Below, piece by piece: positions 50,755-59,171 of a stretch of DNA of 64,000 nt. The notes under the pieces were generated by a model. It was not told where the DNA came from, did not search any database, and was given only the letters and a program-made list of their open reading frames with translations. The position numbers were made by a program, and so were the translations under genes. Each line of letters begins with the position of its first letter. Position 1 is the stretch's first letter. The DNA is from Rhodobacterales bacterium (GTDB taxonomy: Bacteria > Pseudomonadota > Alphaproteobacteria > Rhodobacterales > Rhodobacteraceae), in NCBI GenBank assembly GCA_002746935.1, contig PDRW01000027.1:1-64000 (forward strand), given 5' to 3'.

Positions 50755-51376
50755 CTTTGCATTCCCGGGTTGGCCTGTGCAATTGTGCCCAAGTCATTGG
50801 CCCGGGTAAAGATTTCTGTGCGACACAAAATGCCGCATCCTCTGGTCCGGACGTTCGGAAATTGCTCGGCCGGTAGCGGCGCGGTCTGACGCAACGGCAG
50901 CCGCTTTCTGCGGTGCGGTCCCGTCAATTCGCACCACATTGCGGGCAAAGACGCGGGAGCAGCGCCTCTGTGTCGACACATCTCAGGGTCGAGACGCGAA
51001 GAAAGCGACCGGTGTCTTGCGCAAACATCTTCCCGCCGTGGCCACGCAGGTGCCTGGGGAGGGGCGGAACTTCGGCCGGAAGATTTTGGCGACGCGAAAC
51101 CCGGGAACGCCCGCAAAGGCGCCGGAAGGCGCGTGGTGGCAGGCTGGAAAGGGGCCTCAGAAGCCCGCCGTGCCATGTATCCCCGCGATCATCTGCAAAA
51201 GGCGTAATCAGGCGTTTACAAAGCAGTTTCTTGCCGGTTCCTCCCCTCAGACCGGCAAACAGGCAAGTTTTCGGGCATGCCCCGCGCCGCTGGTTGCGGT
51301 TTTTTCACAAGCCTGCTAGCTGAAACCAGGTGCCATACGGAGCACTGAATCCCTGTCATCAATCGAGATCGAACTC
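50755..51376. other. Long intergenic/leader region before the GT4-GT2 gene
   Basis: These 622 bases separate the LacI gene from the large glycosyltransferase gene. No frame is credible as coding. Near the right end are a perfect hairpin with a CCTCCCC loop (51231-51258) and a short GC stem with six Ts (51287-51306), listed separately. The promoter for the glycan genes must lie here, but I see no clear -35/-10 pair. Confidence 0.5.
51231..51306 (+). ncRNA. Candidate structured RNA with CCUCC loop and weak terminator
   Basis: TTGCCGGT (51231-51238) and ACCGGCAA (51251-51258) form a perfect 8-base stem whose 12-base loop holds CCTCCCC, an anti-Shine-Dalgarno-like motif. A small CCGC-TGGTT-GCGG stem followed by TTTTTT ends at 51306. 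Small RNAs with CCUCC-containing hairpin loops are known in Rhodobacter (CcsR type). This could be a related sRNA or a transcription attenuator of the glycan genes. No promoter is recognised, so confidence is low. Confidence 0.35.
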
Positions 51377-53893
51377 TTGTCGAACAACGAAGACCGCTTC
51401 GATGCCGAGGTAGAACGCATCTGCGATATCTACCGGCGCGTTTTTCCCGACCGCGAGGTTACTCTTGGGTTCTACGAAGGCAAGAATCCGGCCTTCGGAC
51501 ATCCTCACATTCACCACGACAATGCGGCGCGGACCTTCGTGCCCGAAACCTTCCGCGCAGATTTTCGCAGCTCGGTGGTGCTTCCGGGAACCGGCAAGGA
51601 TCCGCGGCCGGTCGCGGTGGGGGTCTCGGTGCCGCGTCTGCCGACGGAGACGGAGCTGTCCGACACGGCGTCGGAATGGATGCCGCGCAGCAAGGCATTG
51701 AGGGGGCTCTATGCGATCTCGCCGCTTCGCTATGAGCAATTGCGCCACGCGCTCGAAGTGAAACGCAAAAGGGAAATGCCCCACAAGCACCGGTTCTCGG
51801 TGATGCCCTTGGGGCGCAGGCCCGACAGGATCGACATGACCGACATGGCCGATGTCGCCGAAACCAGGCGTCCGGCGGTCTTGATCGGGTTTCACTGGCT
51901 CGAGGTGGGCGGCGCCGAGAAGCTCGCTTTCGACACGGTGGAATGGGCCCTTGCGGCCGGGCTTCGCGTGTTTGTCGTGGCCTGCGTTCCCTCGGTGCAG
52001 CGGCTGGCACACAAGCTGCCAGACCATCCGGATCTGACCTTCGTCAGGCTCGACCGCTACCTGCCGGGGGTGCACTGGCCGAAGTACATCGAGACCCTGG
52101 TGCGCGAGGAAAATGTCCGGCTGATCCATATTCACCATTGTGTACTGCTCTACCAGGCGCTTGGGTATCTGCGTGAGAAGGTGCCCTGGGTTGAAGTGAT
52201 CGACTCGACCCATATCATCGAGCACAGCGACGGCGGCTATCCGCGAATTTCGGGGGTGCACAGCAACCTGATCGACGCGCATCACGTTATCAGCCACGAG
52301 CTGGAAGCCTTCCTGCGCGACAATTTCCATGCCCGCGGCAAGATCAGGCTCGGGCGCATGGTCGAACGCGATCCGGACATGCTCCTGCCCGAACTGACGA
52401 TGCAGGCGGGGCAGAAGACGCTCAAAGTGGCGTTCATCGGCCGGATGGTCTACCAGAAGCGCCCGATTGTCATGGTCGAGAGCCTCAGGCGGCTGGCGGA
52501 ATGGGCCGCGCAGAACAATGTGGATTTCAGCGCCACCGTGGTCGGCGACGGGCCGATGAAAGCGGCCGTCGACAAACTGGTCAGGCGTTACGGACTTTCG
52601 GACAAAGTGGATCTGCTGCCCGGCAATGCCGATGTGCCGGCGCTGCTCAGGGAATCCGACATCCTCCTTCTGCCTTCCAACAACGAAGGCCTTGCGCTGG
52701 TCTGCTATGAGGCTGTTGAAGCGGGCTGTCTGCCGCTTTCCACCGATGTGGGCGCTCAGAGCGAGATCGTGCCGGAGAACCTGCTGTTGCCGTGGAACCC
52801 GGCCGGAACGGTCAAACGCACCGTCGAGATCATCGACCGGCTTTGGCGTGACCAGACTTTCCTGGACGAAACCTCCCGCGCGCTTCAGGCGCGTTACCGG
52901 ACGCTTGCGGGCGAGCCTACGGCCAAGGCCGTTCTCAGCGAACTCTACACCGATGTGGCCGAGGGCAGGACGGTGGTCTCGCGCAACACGCAGCGGTCCG
53001 ATGTGTCCGCGGTGATCGTGACCTACAACCGGTCGCAAAAACTCGCCAAGGTGCTTGATGCGCTGGCCGAACAGACCGTGCCGTTCCGGCGGATCTTCGT
53101 GGTGGACAATGCCTCGAACGACTACACCGCAGAGATGCTCACCGACAGGGCAAAGGAGATGGACAACCTTGAGCACCTGCGGCTCGAGAAGAACATCGGC
53201 GGAGCCGGGGGTTTCCATGAGGGGATCAAGGCGGCCTACAAGGACGGGGCGGAGTATATCTGGATTTCCGATGACGATGCCTATCCCGAACCCGATGCCA
53301 TCGAAAAGCTGCGCGACGCGGTGGTGGATTTCGAGATGGAGCAGAATCTCAGCCCGAGCTTCGCCTGTTCCCGCGTGGAATGGACCAATGGCGCGATCTG
53401 CGAGATGAACGTGCCGGAAACGGTCTGGGACTGGACCCGTTTTGTCGACGGCAAAACCACCCGGCCGCTGGTGTCGTCCTGTTCCTTCGTTTCGGTACTG
53501 GTGCCGCGCCACGCGGTTCAACACAACGGGTTGCCGATTGCGGATTATTTCATCTGGTTCGACGATTCCGAGTATACCAAGCGACTGTCGCGCAATTACC
53601 CGGGCATCTTCGTGCCGGAGAGCCGGGTGATCCATGACATCCCCGACAACAAGGGGGTGAACTACGGGCTGATCAACCACGGCAATGTCTGGAAATACCG
53701 ATACGGCGCCCGCAACGAAATCTCGTACCGGATGCGTGACGGCGGTATCCCGAGCGCGCTGTCCTTTGCCTGGAAGGTGCGTGCCGACATGAAGAACGCG
53801 CGTGTACCGCCTGCCCTGCGCCGCAAGATCTTCGCTTCGCTGTTGCGCGGCATGACCTTCCGGCCCAGGATCCCGGAGGCGCCGAAACCATGA
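51377..53893 (+). CDS. Bifunctional GT4-GT2 glycosyltransferase, galactofuranosyltransferase-like C-terminal half
   Basis: An 838-residue fusion. Residues about 165-500 form a GT4 (GT-B) domain: LIGFHWLEVGGAEK, VAFIGRMVYQKRP and LLLPSNNEGLALVCYEA. Residues about 545-800 form a GT2 domain: SAVIVTYNRSQKLAKVLDAL, NIGGAGGFHEG, ISDDDAY and WFDDSEYTKRL. The NxGGAGGF motif is shared with the GT2 next to glf, suggesting UDP-galactofuranose as donor of the second half. The first 160 residues are unassigned. No ATG or GTG is available near the 5' end; I use TTG 51377, with only a weak GAGAT upstream. It is 7 bases from the sulfotransferase-like gene. Confidence 0.8.
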   Translation: MSNNEDRFDAEVERICDIYRRVFPDREVTLGFYEGKNPAFGHPHIHHDNAARTFVPETFRADFRSSVVLPGTGKDPRPVAVGVSVPRLPTETELSDTASEWMPRSKALRGLYAISPLRYEQLRHALEVKRKREMPHKHRFSVMPLGRRPDRIDMTDMADVAETRRPAVLIGFHWLEVGGAEKLAFDTVEWALAAGLRVFVVACVPSVQRLAHKLPDHPDLTFVRLDRYLPGVHWPKYIETLVREENVRLIHIHHCVLLYQALGYLREKVPWVEVIDSTHIIEHSDGGYPRISGVHSNLIDAHHVISHELEAFLRDNFHARGKIRLGRMVERDPDMLLPELTMQAGQKTLKVAFIGRMVYQKRPIVMVESLRRLAEWAAQNNVDFSATVVGDGPMKAAVDKLVRRYGLSDKVDLLPGNADVPALLRESDILLLPSNNEGLALVCYEAVEAGCLPLSTDVGAQSEIVPENLLLPWNPAGTVKRTVEIIDRLWRDQTFLDETSRALQARYRTLAGEPTAKAVLSELYTDVAEGRTVVSRNTQRSDVSAVIVTYNRSQKLAKVLDALAEQTVPFRRIFVVDNASNDYTAEMLTDRAKEMDNLEHLRLEKNIGGAGGFHEGIKAAYKDGAEYIWISDDDAYPEPDAIEKLRDAVVDFEMEQNLSPSFACSRVEWTNGAICEMNVPETVWDWTRFVDGKTTRPLVSSCSFVSVLVPRHAVQHNGLPIADYFIWFDDSEYTKRLSRNYPGIFVPESRVIHDIPDNKGVNYGLINHGNVWKYRYGARNEISYRMRDGGIPSALSFAWKVRADMKNARVPPALRRKIFASLLRGMTFRPRIPEAPKP

Positions 53894-53900
53894 GGGACAA

Positions 53901-56162
53901 ATGAGCGTAAGGCGCAGACTGTCGGCATGGGTCGCGGGTCTCGGAGGCGACAAGGCTTCATCCCGCGGCTCCGGGAAGACGATCTACCTCCATATCGGCC
54001 ATTACAAGACCGGCACTTCAGCGCTTCAGGCATACCTTGGCAAGCATACCGACGCACTCCGCGCGCACGGGTACCTCTACCCCGCCAGCGCGCGACCCGT
54101 TGACAATTCCACCACCCACGGCCACCTGCCGCTGACGATCGCGCGTGATCATGGCTTCGAGACACCGCCCTGGTATACCGAAGACGTCCCGACCGCGGAG
54201 GTGTTTGACGCGTTCCGGGATGAGATCAAACGGGCGCCGGAACCGAACATCATCGTTTCCAGCGAGGAATTCATACAGCTTGCGATGCTGGAGAAGGCCG
54301 AGGCGGTGCTGGCAGACCTGAAAGCCAGGCTGGCGGGGTTTGACGTCAAGGTCGTGTTCTACATCCGCGAGCCCTTCTCGCTGCTGAAATCCTGGTTCAA
54401 CGAGGTCAACAAGGGCCCCTGGGGCTCGCAGAACTTTCCGACCTTCTTCGCGATTCACCACGAGGACTTTCTCTCCCAGGAGCCGATCTGGCGCCGGTAC
54501 GCAGATGTGTTCGGCGAGGAAAACGTGATCGTTCTGACCTACAAGAAACTCGGCTCTGAACACATTGCTGAATTTCTGGGTGCCATCGGCTGCGGCCATG
54601 TGCCGGAGGGTGAGTTCGGGCTGATCCACACCGCGCAGCCGATCCAGACCCTGGAGCTGTGCCGGCTGGCGAAGGATCGCCACCACAGCTATGAGCAGGC
54701 AACCGTTACCGACTTCGAGGATGTTGACGTTCTCATCAGCAAGGTGGACCGTATCTCCGGCCCCTACAACGCCTTGGCGTCCCGGGCAGACGAACCGCGA
54801 ATGTCGGAACTCACCCCGCTGGCGGTGATCGAATACCATCACGATCTTCAGGTTGCGCTGGCCGAATCGCTGGATCCGAACCCTGCCGAAGGTCCCCGGA
54901 TGTATGAGCTTGCGCTTCAGGTGGAAGACCGTGACTTCCCGCTTGCCATGGCAATGCTGCGCGTTGCCCATACGACAGACCCCGGCAACGAACAGATCCG
55001 GGAAAAGCTCGAAGCCTGCAAGGCTACGCTGGCCGAAGAAGCCGAAGAAGAAGAAAAATGCCGGAAAGAAGAGCAGGCCGCAGAGCCGGAACCGCAGGAC
55101 GCAAGGAACGATGACCCTGACCAAAAGGCAACGCCAGGGAAGCGGCGGCAATGGAGTGCACGAAAGAACAGCGAGCTTGTTCTTCACATCGGGTCTCACA
55201 AGACCGGGTCAACATCCGTGCAGCTCGCTTGCCAGGAGGGGCTGGCGGACAGCGGACCCGACGCGGTTCATTACTTCGATATCCGCCCGGGCAGCCAGCG
55301 GATAACGGCACTGGGGGGCGCCGGCGAGAATTTCCGGTGCTGGATCGACCTTGACGCAGCGGATCAGGTGTTCCGGCCGGATGCCGCGCCGGAAGAGGTG
55401 ACGCGGTTCATCACCTCCGAGGAAGAGCTGTTCTGGATTCACGAGCCCGACAGCGTTCAGGACTTCGCCGCCATGCTGCGCGAGCGCTTCGGGACGATCC
55501 GGGTGATCTGCTACCTGCGCCGTCAGGACCGGCTGGCATTTGCGCACCGCAAGCAGGTTCTGGAGCGCTGCCCTGCCGCGCTTTTCTACGGTGTCTCCGC
55601 CACGCCGCTTCCCGAGTACCAACCGCATTTCCAGCGCTATTTCGACTATGCCGCCAAGCTGGAAGACATCTGGTGCGCGGCTTTCGGCAAGGAAAACCTG
55701 ACGGTGATTCCCTTCGAGAAGACGAAGCTTCATGAGGGTGACATCGTGACCGACATGATGCAGCGTACCGGGATTCGCATGAAAACGGACAAGCGCTACG
55801 AAGAAAACATGTCGCTCTCCGGAAACAAGACCTTTCTCGGACTGGCACTTCTGGCGCGCGGCTTTGAGCCCGAGGTTGTGGTGCGGGCTGTGGCGAATCT
55901 GCCGGCCCGCGGTACCTTCGATCCGACACGGGACGAGGCCCGCGCCTTCCTTGCCCATTTCGAGGAGGCCAATGCCCGCCTCGCCCGGGACTGGGTTTTT
56001 GAAGGCGCGCCTTTCGTGTTCGATGACGATTTCAGTGCCTATCCGGAAAAGATGCGGGATTTCTCCATGGAAGAAATCGCGGAGATGATCGACAGGGCGG
56101 TGTGGTCCGTCGGAGAAGAGGTGTCAGAGAAACGGCGCGCTGACACACCGGCAGCGCGCTGA
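53901..56162 (+). CDS. Tandem-domain sulfotransferase-like protein
   Basis: A 753-residue protein with two copies of a sulfotransferase-like domain. The first has LHIGHYKTGTSALQ (PAPS phosphate loop at 36-41) and VVFYIREPFSLLKSWF; the second has LHIGSHKTGSTSVQ near 428-441 and VICYLRRQDRLAFAHR. A highly charged linker (EEAEEEEKCRKEEQAAEPEP) joins them at about 372-415. The domains resemble carbohydrate sulfotransferases that use PAPS. GAGGG precedes the ATG, 7 bases after the GT4-GT2 gene, so it probably modifies the glycan made by that enzyme. Cytoplasmic location is likely: no signal peptide is seen. Confidence 0.75.
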   Translation: MSVRRRLSAWVAGLGGDKASSRGSGKTIYLHIGHYKTGTSALQAYLGKHTDALRAHGYLYPASARPVDNSTTHGHLPLTIARDHGFETPPWYTEDVPTAEVFDAFRDEIKRAPEPNIIVSSEEFIQLAMLEKAEAVLADLKARLAGFDVKVVFYIREPFSLLKSWFNEVNKGPWGSQNFPTFFAIHHEDFLSQEPIWRRYADVFGEENVIVLTYKKLGSEHIAEFLGAIGCGHVPEGEFGLIHTAQPIQTLELCRLAKDRHHSYEQATVTDFEDVDVLISKVDRISGPYNALASRADEPRMSELTPLAVIEYHHDLQVALAESLDPNPAEGPRMYELALQVEDRDFPLAMAMLRVAHTTDPGNEQIREKLEACKATLAEEAEEEEKCRKEEQAAEPEPQDARNDDPDQKATPGKRRQWSARKNSELVLHIGSHKTGSTSVQLACQEGLADSGPDAVHYFDIRPGSQRITALGGAGENFRCWIDLDAADQVFRPDAAPEEVTRFITSEEELFWIHEPDSVQDFAAMLRERFGTIRVICYLRRQDRLAFAHRKQVLERCPAALFYGVSATPLPEYQPHFQRYFDYAAKLEDIWCAAFGKENLTVIPFEKTKLHEGDIVTDMMQRTGIRMKTDKRYEENMSLSGNKTFLGLALLARGFEPEVVVRAVANLPARGTFDPTRDEARAFLAHFEEANARLARDWVFEGAPFVFDDDFSAYPEKMRDFSMEEIAEMIDRAVWSVGEEVSEKRRADTPAAR

Positions 56163-56575
56163 AAACGCCTCCCGCCGGGCCTGTCGTGCAAGACGGGTAC
56201 CGGGTTTGCCGATGGGGGGCTTTCACATTGCCATCGCAAGATCCTAAATCGTGGCCTCCGGGACAAGCGTGAACGGCCTGCGCGCTTCCCGCAGGCGCCG
56301 CCTTTCTGAGCGAAACCGTCTGTTTCCGCCAACGATTCCATTGACAAATACCCCGCCAAGGGCGCCAAATGGTGGAGAAGATGCATGACAAAGCACCTGT
56401 CCCGATGTTCCAGAACTGTCAGGCAACCCAGCCGGTGGTGCCCGGGAGGACCGGACGGCTTTCCGGGCGCAGGGCCAGGCGCATGCGTTCCGAATTTGTT
56501 CCCATAACCCCTGCACCACACAGCGGCCGCATGACGCGGCCGTTGCAACGGTGCCATTTCACGCGAGGATGCAGG
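56163..56575 (+). other. Intergenic region before hpf
   Basis: A 413-base gap between the sulfotransferase-like gene and hpf. A TTGACA at 56341-56346 is a possible -35 for hpf but the following -10 is poor. No coding frame, terminator with U-tract or RNA gene is convincing. Confidence 0.5.
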
Positions 56576-57151
56576 ATGAAGTTCCAGATCAGCGGCAAAC
56601 AGATGGACATCGGCGAGGCCCTTTCCACCCATGTGCAGCAGGAGCTGACCGGTGTGGTCGAGAAATATGCCCAACGTCCGACCGACGCTCAGGTGGTGCT
56701 GTCCAAAAACGCCCATGAGTTTGCTTGCGAGGCCGTGGTGCATCTCTCGACCGGCCTGACCGTGCAGGCGAGTGCCCGGGCAACCGAGGTCTACGCCGCA
56801 TTCGACGAATGTGCCGAGAAGATGGACAAGCAGCTCAGGCGTTACAAGCGCCGGTTGAAGGATCATCACAAGGACCGCGTGAACCCGGTTGAAGTTCTGG
56901 GCGGTGCTTCTTATATCCTCGCCGCAGGAGACGAGGGCGAAAGCGCCGAGCCGGCCACATTGCAGCCGATGATCATCGCCGAAATGGAGGCGCGTGTGCC
57001 TACTGTTTCCGTCGGTGAAGCGGTGATGCAGATGGAGCTCGCGAACGCACCGGTGCTTGTCTTCAGGAACGAAAAAACCGATGGGGTGAACGTCGTTTAC
57101 CGGCGTGAAGACGGCAATATCGGCTGGATCGACCCCGGCGCCACGGCCTGA
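56576..57151 (+). CDS. hpf: Ribosome hibernation promoting factor (long form)
   Basis: A 191-residue HPF/YfiA family protein. The N-terminal S30AE domain (about 1-105) starts MKFQISGKQMDIGEALSTHV and carries the basic LRRYKRRLKDHHK helix. The C-terminal domain (about 130-190, EAVMQMELANAPVLVFRNEK) is the dimerisation module of long HPF, which forms 100S ribosomes directly. GAGGA precedes the ATG. It is followed by ptsN, a conserved neighbour pair; the usual upstream rpoN or lpt genes are replaced here by glycan genes. Confidence 0.95.
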   Translation: MKFQISGKQMDIGEALSTHVQQELTGVVEKYAQRPTDAQVVLSKNAHEFACEAVVHLSTGLTVQASARATEVYAAFDECAEKMDKQLRRYKRRLKDHHKDRVNPVEVLGGASYILAAGDEGESAEPATLQPMIIAEMEARVPTVSVGEAVMQMELANAPVLVFRNEKTDGVNVVYRREDGNIGWIDPGATA

Positions 57152-57191
57152 GCCCGCGATACCGGAGCGGGCCGGAACGGAAACGAGGACC

Positions 57192-57656
57192 ATGGATCTT
57201 TCGAGCATTCTCCGGCCCGCCGCCGTCAAGGTGCTGGCCAGTACGACCAGCAGGAAGCGCCTGTTCCAGAGCCTTGGCGATATCGTTTCCAGCTGTTACG
57301 GGCTTGACGCCGGTGCGGCCTTCACGGCGCTCCAGAGACGTGAGTCGCTGGGGCCCACGGCCGTAGGCCAGGGCGTTGCGCTGCCGCATGCCCGTATCGA
57401 AGGGCTGGACAATGTGGTCGGTGCCTTCATCCGCGTCGAAAAGCCGATCGACTTCGATGCGGTGGACCGTCAGCCGGTAGATCTCGTCTTTGCGCTGTTT
57501 GCGCCGGACGGTTCAGGCGTCGATCACCTGAAGGCGCTGGCGCTTGTCTCCCGCACCATGCGCGACAATGCCACAATAGCAAAGCTCCGCGCCAACAACG
57601 ATCCCGACACGCTCTATACGATCCTGGTCGAAGCACAGGGCGCCCGCGCCGGCTGA
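57192..57656 (+). CDS. ptsN: PTS IIA-like nitrogen regulatory protein PtsN
   Basis: A 154-residue EIIA-Ntr protein of the regulatory phosphotransferase system. The phosphorylatable histidine is H66 in VALPHARIEG, after RESLGPTAVGQG. It receives phosphate from NPr and modulates potassium, carbon and nitrogen responses rather than sugar uptake. ACGAGGAC precedes the ATG, 40 bases after hpf; the two are probably cotranscribed. Confidence 0.95.
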   Translation: MDLSSILRPAAVKVLASTTSRKRLFQSLGDIVSSCYGLDAGAAFTALQRRESLGPTAVGQGVALPHARIEGLDNVVGAFIRVEKPIDFDAVDRQPVDLVFALFAPDGSGVDHLKALALVSRTMRDNATIAKLRANNDPDTLYTILVEAQGARAG

Positions 57657-57911
57657 TCTGACCCGGGGCCAGATGCCGGATTACAGCGAGCGCGACTCCC
57701 GGCCGCCCCACAGGCGCGGGACAGATCTGTGCCGGTTTGGCGAAGTGTCTGGTGGCCACCCTTTGCCCGGCAGGCGGATTGATGCAGCCAGGTCCGTCGG
57801 TGGAAAGAGAAGGGAGCGGAGAAAGGGTGCATTGCCCCGGGCATCTCCATTTCACGCCGCACCGTTCCTGGGGCACCCCCCACAATCGCCTGTCGCGCCA
57901 GTTTGCAAGTC

Positions 57912-57998
57912 TGGTGCCCAGGAGAGGACTCGAACCTCCACGACCGTTAAGTCACTGGTACCTGAAACCAGCGCGTCTACCAATTCCGCCACCTGGGC
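57912..57998 (-). tRNA. tRNA-Leu, anticodon CAG
   Basis: The minus strand folds into an 87-nt class II tRNA. Acceptor GCCCAGG pairs with CCTGGGC, discriminator is A and CCA is encoded (complement of 57912-57914). The anticodon loop TTCAGGT is closed by CTGGT/ACCAG, with anticodon CAG, and a long variable arm follows, as expected for leucine. Confidence 0.95.
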
Positions 57999-58139
57999 AC
58001 AGGTGCGTGAGGTGGGCGTTTAGACCCGGTTGGGGGCGGTGTCAACGTCTAAAGCGGCAACAAAGGCGGCATGCGTTTCACCTTGTCCCAACAGGGGGCG
58101 GACGCTATGCAATCGGCGAGCGACCTTCGGGAGAGAACG

Positions 58140-59120
58140 ATGTCGAAACGGGTCACCATCTACGGCGGTTCGGGCTTTGTTGGCCGGTATGTTGCGCACC
58201 GTCTGGCGCAGGCCGGATGGCGGGTGCGGGTTGCGGTGCGCCGCCCCAACGAAGCGCTGTTCGTGCGTATCTACGGGGCGGTCGGCCAGGTGGAGCCGGT
58301 GCTGTGCAACATCCGTGACGATGCGACCGTGGCCGAGGCGATGCGCGGGGCGGATGCGGTGGTCTATTGCGTCGGCACTTTCGACCGGTTCGGGCGGAAC
58401 AATTTCGACGCGGTGCAGCGCGACGGCGCCGAGCGGGTCGCCCGGGAGGCAGCGGCGCAGGGGGTGACGCATTTTGTGCATATCTCCGCCATCGGCGCCG
58501 ACAGCGCCAGCGAGGTGCGATATTTCCGCAGCAAGGGCGAGGGCGAAGAAGCGGTGCTGAAGCACCGGCCGGACGCGGTGATCCTGCGGCCGTCGGTGGT
58601 GTTCGGTCAGGAGGACCAGTTCTTCAACCGTTTCGCCTCGATGGCGGTGATGAGCCCGGTGCTGATGCTGCCGGGGCTGGAGACACGGTTCCAGCCGGTG
58701 TTCGCCGATGATGTCGCCCGTGCGGCGGAGCTGGCGGCGGAGGGCAGAGCGGCCGCGGGGATCTATGAGCTTGGCGGCCCCGAAGCGGTCAGCCTGCGCG
58801 GGCTCGTCGGCACCATGCTCGAGATCATCCAGCGCCGCCGGCTGGTGGTGAACATGCCCTTCGGGATGGCGAAATTCTTCGCCTGGTGGTTCGATCTCTG
58901 GCAAAAGCTTTCGGGCGGGCTGATCAGGGCGCCGCTCACGGTGGATCAGGTGAAGATGCTCCAGGCCGACAATACCGTTTCCGCGGGCGCGCAGGGGTTC
59001 GAGACCCTCGGACTGCGCCCGACCGCGATGGCAACGGTGCTGCCGGGCTATCTCTACCGCTACCGCGACAGCGGCCAATATGCGGAGATCAAGGCTTCGG
59101 CGAAGAATCTCAGAATCTGA
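58140..59120 (+). CDS. NDUFA9-like NAD(P)-binding protein (complex I-associated)
   Basis: A 326-residue atypical SDR. The Rossmann motif GGSGFVGRYVA is at 9-19, and VHISAIGAD replaces the usual catalytic tyrosine region with the pattern seen in the complex I NDUFA9 family. Such proteins bind NADPH and stabilise complex I in mitochondria and some alphaproteobacteria. ATG 58140 is chosen as it directly precedes the Rossmann fold. The downstream order (uppP, gltD) is typical of Rhodobacteraceae. Confidence 0.85.
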   Translation: MSKRVTIYGGSGFVGRYVAHRLAQAGWRVRVAVRRPNEALFVRIYGAVGQVEPVLCNIRDDATVAEAMRGADAVVYCVGTFDRFGRNNFDAVQRDGAERVAREAAAQGVTHFVHISAIGADSASEVRYFRSKGEGEEAVLKHRPDAVILRPSVVFGQEDQFFNRFASMAVMSPVLMLPGLETRFQPVFADDVARAAELAAEGRAAAGIYELGGPEAVSLRGLVGTMLEIIQRRRLVVNMPFGMAKFFAWWFDLWQKLSGGLIRAPLTVDQVKMLQADNTVSAGAQGFETLGLRPTAMATVLPGYLYRYRDSGQYAEIKASAKNLRI

Positions 59121-59171
59121 AATCGGTTCGCGCCCCGGCGGCGGGGTGCGACCGGAGAAGGAAAGCCCCTC

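Noticed and set aside
51359-53953. 864-codon minus-strand open frame opposite the GT4-GT2 gene
   Set aside because: Shadow of a gene with clear GT4 and GT2 motifs; its protein is low-complexity and His/Gln-rich.
57673-58023. Frames running across the ptsN / tRNA-Leu gap
   Set aside because: They read through the tRNA gene and have no domain features.
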